Both the position numbers and the translations under genes were made by a program. A stretch of 6,895 bases of DNA from UBA7398 sp963978235 (GTDB lineage: Bacteria > Actinomycetota > Actinomycetes > Nanopelagicales > Nanopelagicaceae): NCBI GenBank assembly GCA_963978235.1, contig CAXBQM010000062.1, forward strand, positions 1-6,895. The letters run 5' to 3'. The notes below the pieces were generated by a model. The model was not told the DNA's origin. It ran no database searches and was given only the letters and a program-made list of their open reading frames with translations. The number at the start of each line of letters is the position of its first letter. Position 1 is the stretch's first letter. Positions 6,104 through 6,895 of the stretch are shown here, piece by piece.

Positions 6104-6820
6104 GTGGACAAGAAGAATAGCGGAGTTGGCGTACTCGATAAAGCCGTAAGAATTCTCGCTGTCCTTGAATCCGGCCCGCACTCACTTGCCGAACTTGTCA
6201 CCGCAACAAAGATTGCCCGCCCTACTGCTCATCGGCTCGCGGTCGCGCTTGAATTTCACCGATTCGTCGCACGCGATCTCACTGGCCGATTTATTCTCGG
6301 ACCGCGCGCTGGTGAATTAGGTGCATCAGCCGGCGAAGATCGATTACTTGCCGCTGCAAATCCTGCGCTCATTGCACTTCGCGATGCGACCGGAGAAAGT
6401 GCGCAGTTATACCGGCGCCAAGGCGATCAACGAATCTGCGTAGCTGCCGCTGAACGCTTATCCGGTTTACGTGATTCTGTTCCTGTTGGCGCATCATTCA
6501 CAATGCAAGCAGGCTCAGCAGCCCAAATTCTTTTAGCGTGGGAAGATGCCGACAAATTACATCGCGCGCTCACTAATGCGCGTTTTAATGCCACTCATCT
6601 CTCCGCAGTTCGTCGACGTGGTTGGGCACAATCAGTTGGCGAACGAGAAGCCGGAGTTGCATCAGTCTCAGCGCCAGTGCGCGGCCCAAATAATCGCGTC
6701 ATTGCAGCCGTGAGTATTAGTGGACCGATTGAAAGACTTGGTCGACAACCTGGACGAAACCATGCCGCTGCTGTTGTTGCTACCGCTGCGCGACTGAGTG
6801 AAGTTATCTCTAAAAAGTAA
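6104..6820 (+). CDS. ndgR: IclR-family regulator NdgR of leucine biosynthesis
   Basis: The 238-residue protein has an N-terminal winged helix-turn-helix (about 10-65; recognition region ATKIARPTAHRLAVALE, 34-50). A C-terminal IclR effector domain follows, with GESAQLYRRQGDQRICVAAA (97-116), LRDSVPVG (122-129) and RRRGWAQSVGEREAGVASVS (170-189). These agree closely with Streptomyces NdgR, which activates leuCD and other amino-acid genes. I chose GTG at 6104 because conserved sequence starts at SGVGVLDKAV (6-15). The same-frame upstream ATG at 6038 would lie within leuC. No good ribosome-binding site precedes the GTG, and the candidate -10 is only six bases away, so the transcript may be leaderless. 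The gene diverges from leuC and converges on a tRNA. Confidence 0.93.
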   Translation: MDKKNSGVGVLDKAVRILAVLESGPHSLAELVTATKIARPTAHRLAVALEFHRFVARDLTGRFILGPRAGELGASAGEDRLLAAANPALIALRDATGESAQLYRRQGDQRICVAAAERLSGLRDSVPVGASFTMQAGSAAQILLAWEDADKLHRALTNARFNATHLSAVRRRGWAQSVGEREAGVASVSAPVRGPNNRVIAAVSISGPIERLGRQPGRNHAAAVVATAARLSEVISKK

Positions 6821-6831
6821 TTCCGTAAAAA

Positions 6832-6873
6832 AATTAATCGTTTAAAATTAATCCTTAAGAATTAATCCTTGTA
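6832..6873. repeat. Three tandem 14-bp AT-rich repeats
   Basis: Units begin at 6832, 6846 and 6860, each opening with AATTAATC followed by GTT, CTT and CTT. The spacing is exactly 14 bp. They fill the gap between the 3' ends of ndgR and the tRNA. Each holds the self-complementary ATTAAT, so short AT stems are possible. Function unknown. Confidence 0.85.
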
Positions 6874-6878
6874 TAAAG

Positions 6879-6895
6879 TAGCCCCGAAGGGATTC
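6879..6895 (-). tRNA. 3' end of a tRNA gene, probably tRNA-Glu (cut by the window edge)
   Basis: The minus strand ends GAATCCCTTCGGGGCTA: the end of a T-loop/T-stem, a seven-base acceptor strand CGGGGCT and discriminator A. CCA is not encoded. In Streptomyces the space between ndgR and gltX holds tRNA-Gln and tRNA-Glu genes facing ndgR, which fits this position and strand. The A discriminator and sequence resemble tRNA-Glu more than tRNA-Gln, but the anticodon is outside the window. Confidence 0.6.

Noticed and set aside
6051..6185. N-terminal extension of LeuC up to 6185
   Set aside because: It would overlap the well-supported start of ndgR, has no family similarity, and the LeuC alignment starts at MGKTLAEKIW (6050).
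6878..6895. Intrinsic terminator at the right edge (CCC-TTCG-GGG hairpin)
   Set aside because: There is no proper T-run after it, and the bases match a tRNA T-arm and acceptor strand better.

Overview
The window carries a compact run of conserved chromosomal genes from an actinobacterium (Actinomycetota). The gene order thiL, Lrp/AsnC-like domain, ddl, gpsA, plsC, HU, leuD, leuC, ndgR, tRNA is one I recognise from actinobacterial chromosomes. The HU protein has the long Lys/Ala/Pro tail typical of actinobacterial HupB, and the IclR protein closely resembles Streptomyces NdgR. Base composition looks moderate rather than GC-rich, and intergenic gaps are short (the largest is about 177 bp). Together these suggest a streamlined, perhaps planktonic actinobacterium of the acI/Nanopelagicales kind. 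That lineage assignment is an inference.

Layout, left to right. The 5' end of thiL (thiamine-monophosphate kinase) reads leftward off the edge. A rightward 78-residue stand-alone Lrp/AsnC effector domain diverges from it. Next comes a leftward operon plsC-gpsA-ddl (phosphatidic acid synthesis, glycerol-3-phosphate supply, D-Ala-D-Ala for peptidoglycan). The genes overlap by 4-5 bp, so this is an envelope-precursor transcription unit. Upstream is the single-gene HU unit, closed by a strong intrinsic terminator. Then come leuC-leuD (isopropylmalate isomerase, leucine synthesis), also leftward, and the divergent regulator ndgR reading right. The right edge has a three-copy 14-bp AT-rich tandem repeat and the 3' end of a tRNA gene on the minus strand, probably tRNA-Glu.

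The main surprise is at the gpsA/ddl junction. The ddl frame is closed by an in-frame stop just upstream and has no ATG, GTG or TTG before its essential N-terminal motif. Translation appears to start at ATT, seven bases after a GGAG ribosome-binding site, and the third base of that ATT is also the first base of the gpsA stop codon. Other points worth a second look are palindromes and alternative hairpins between leuD and HU, and the 53-bp leuC/ndgR divergent promoter with overlapping -10 elements and an IclR-sized palindrome. I see no mobile element, CRISPR array, or novel multi-gene system here. No stretch longer than 300 bases lacks a gene.
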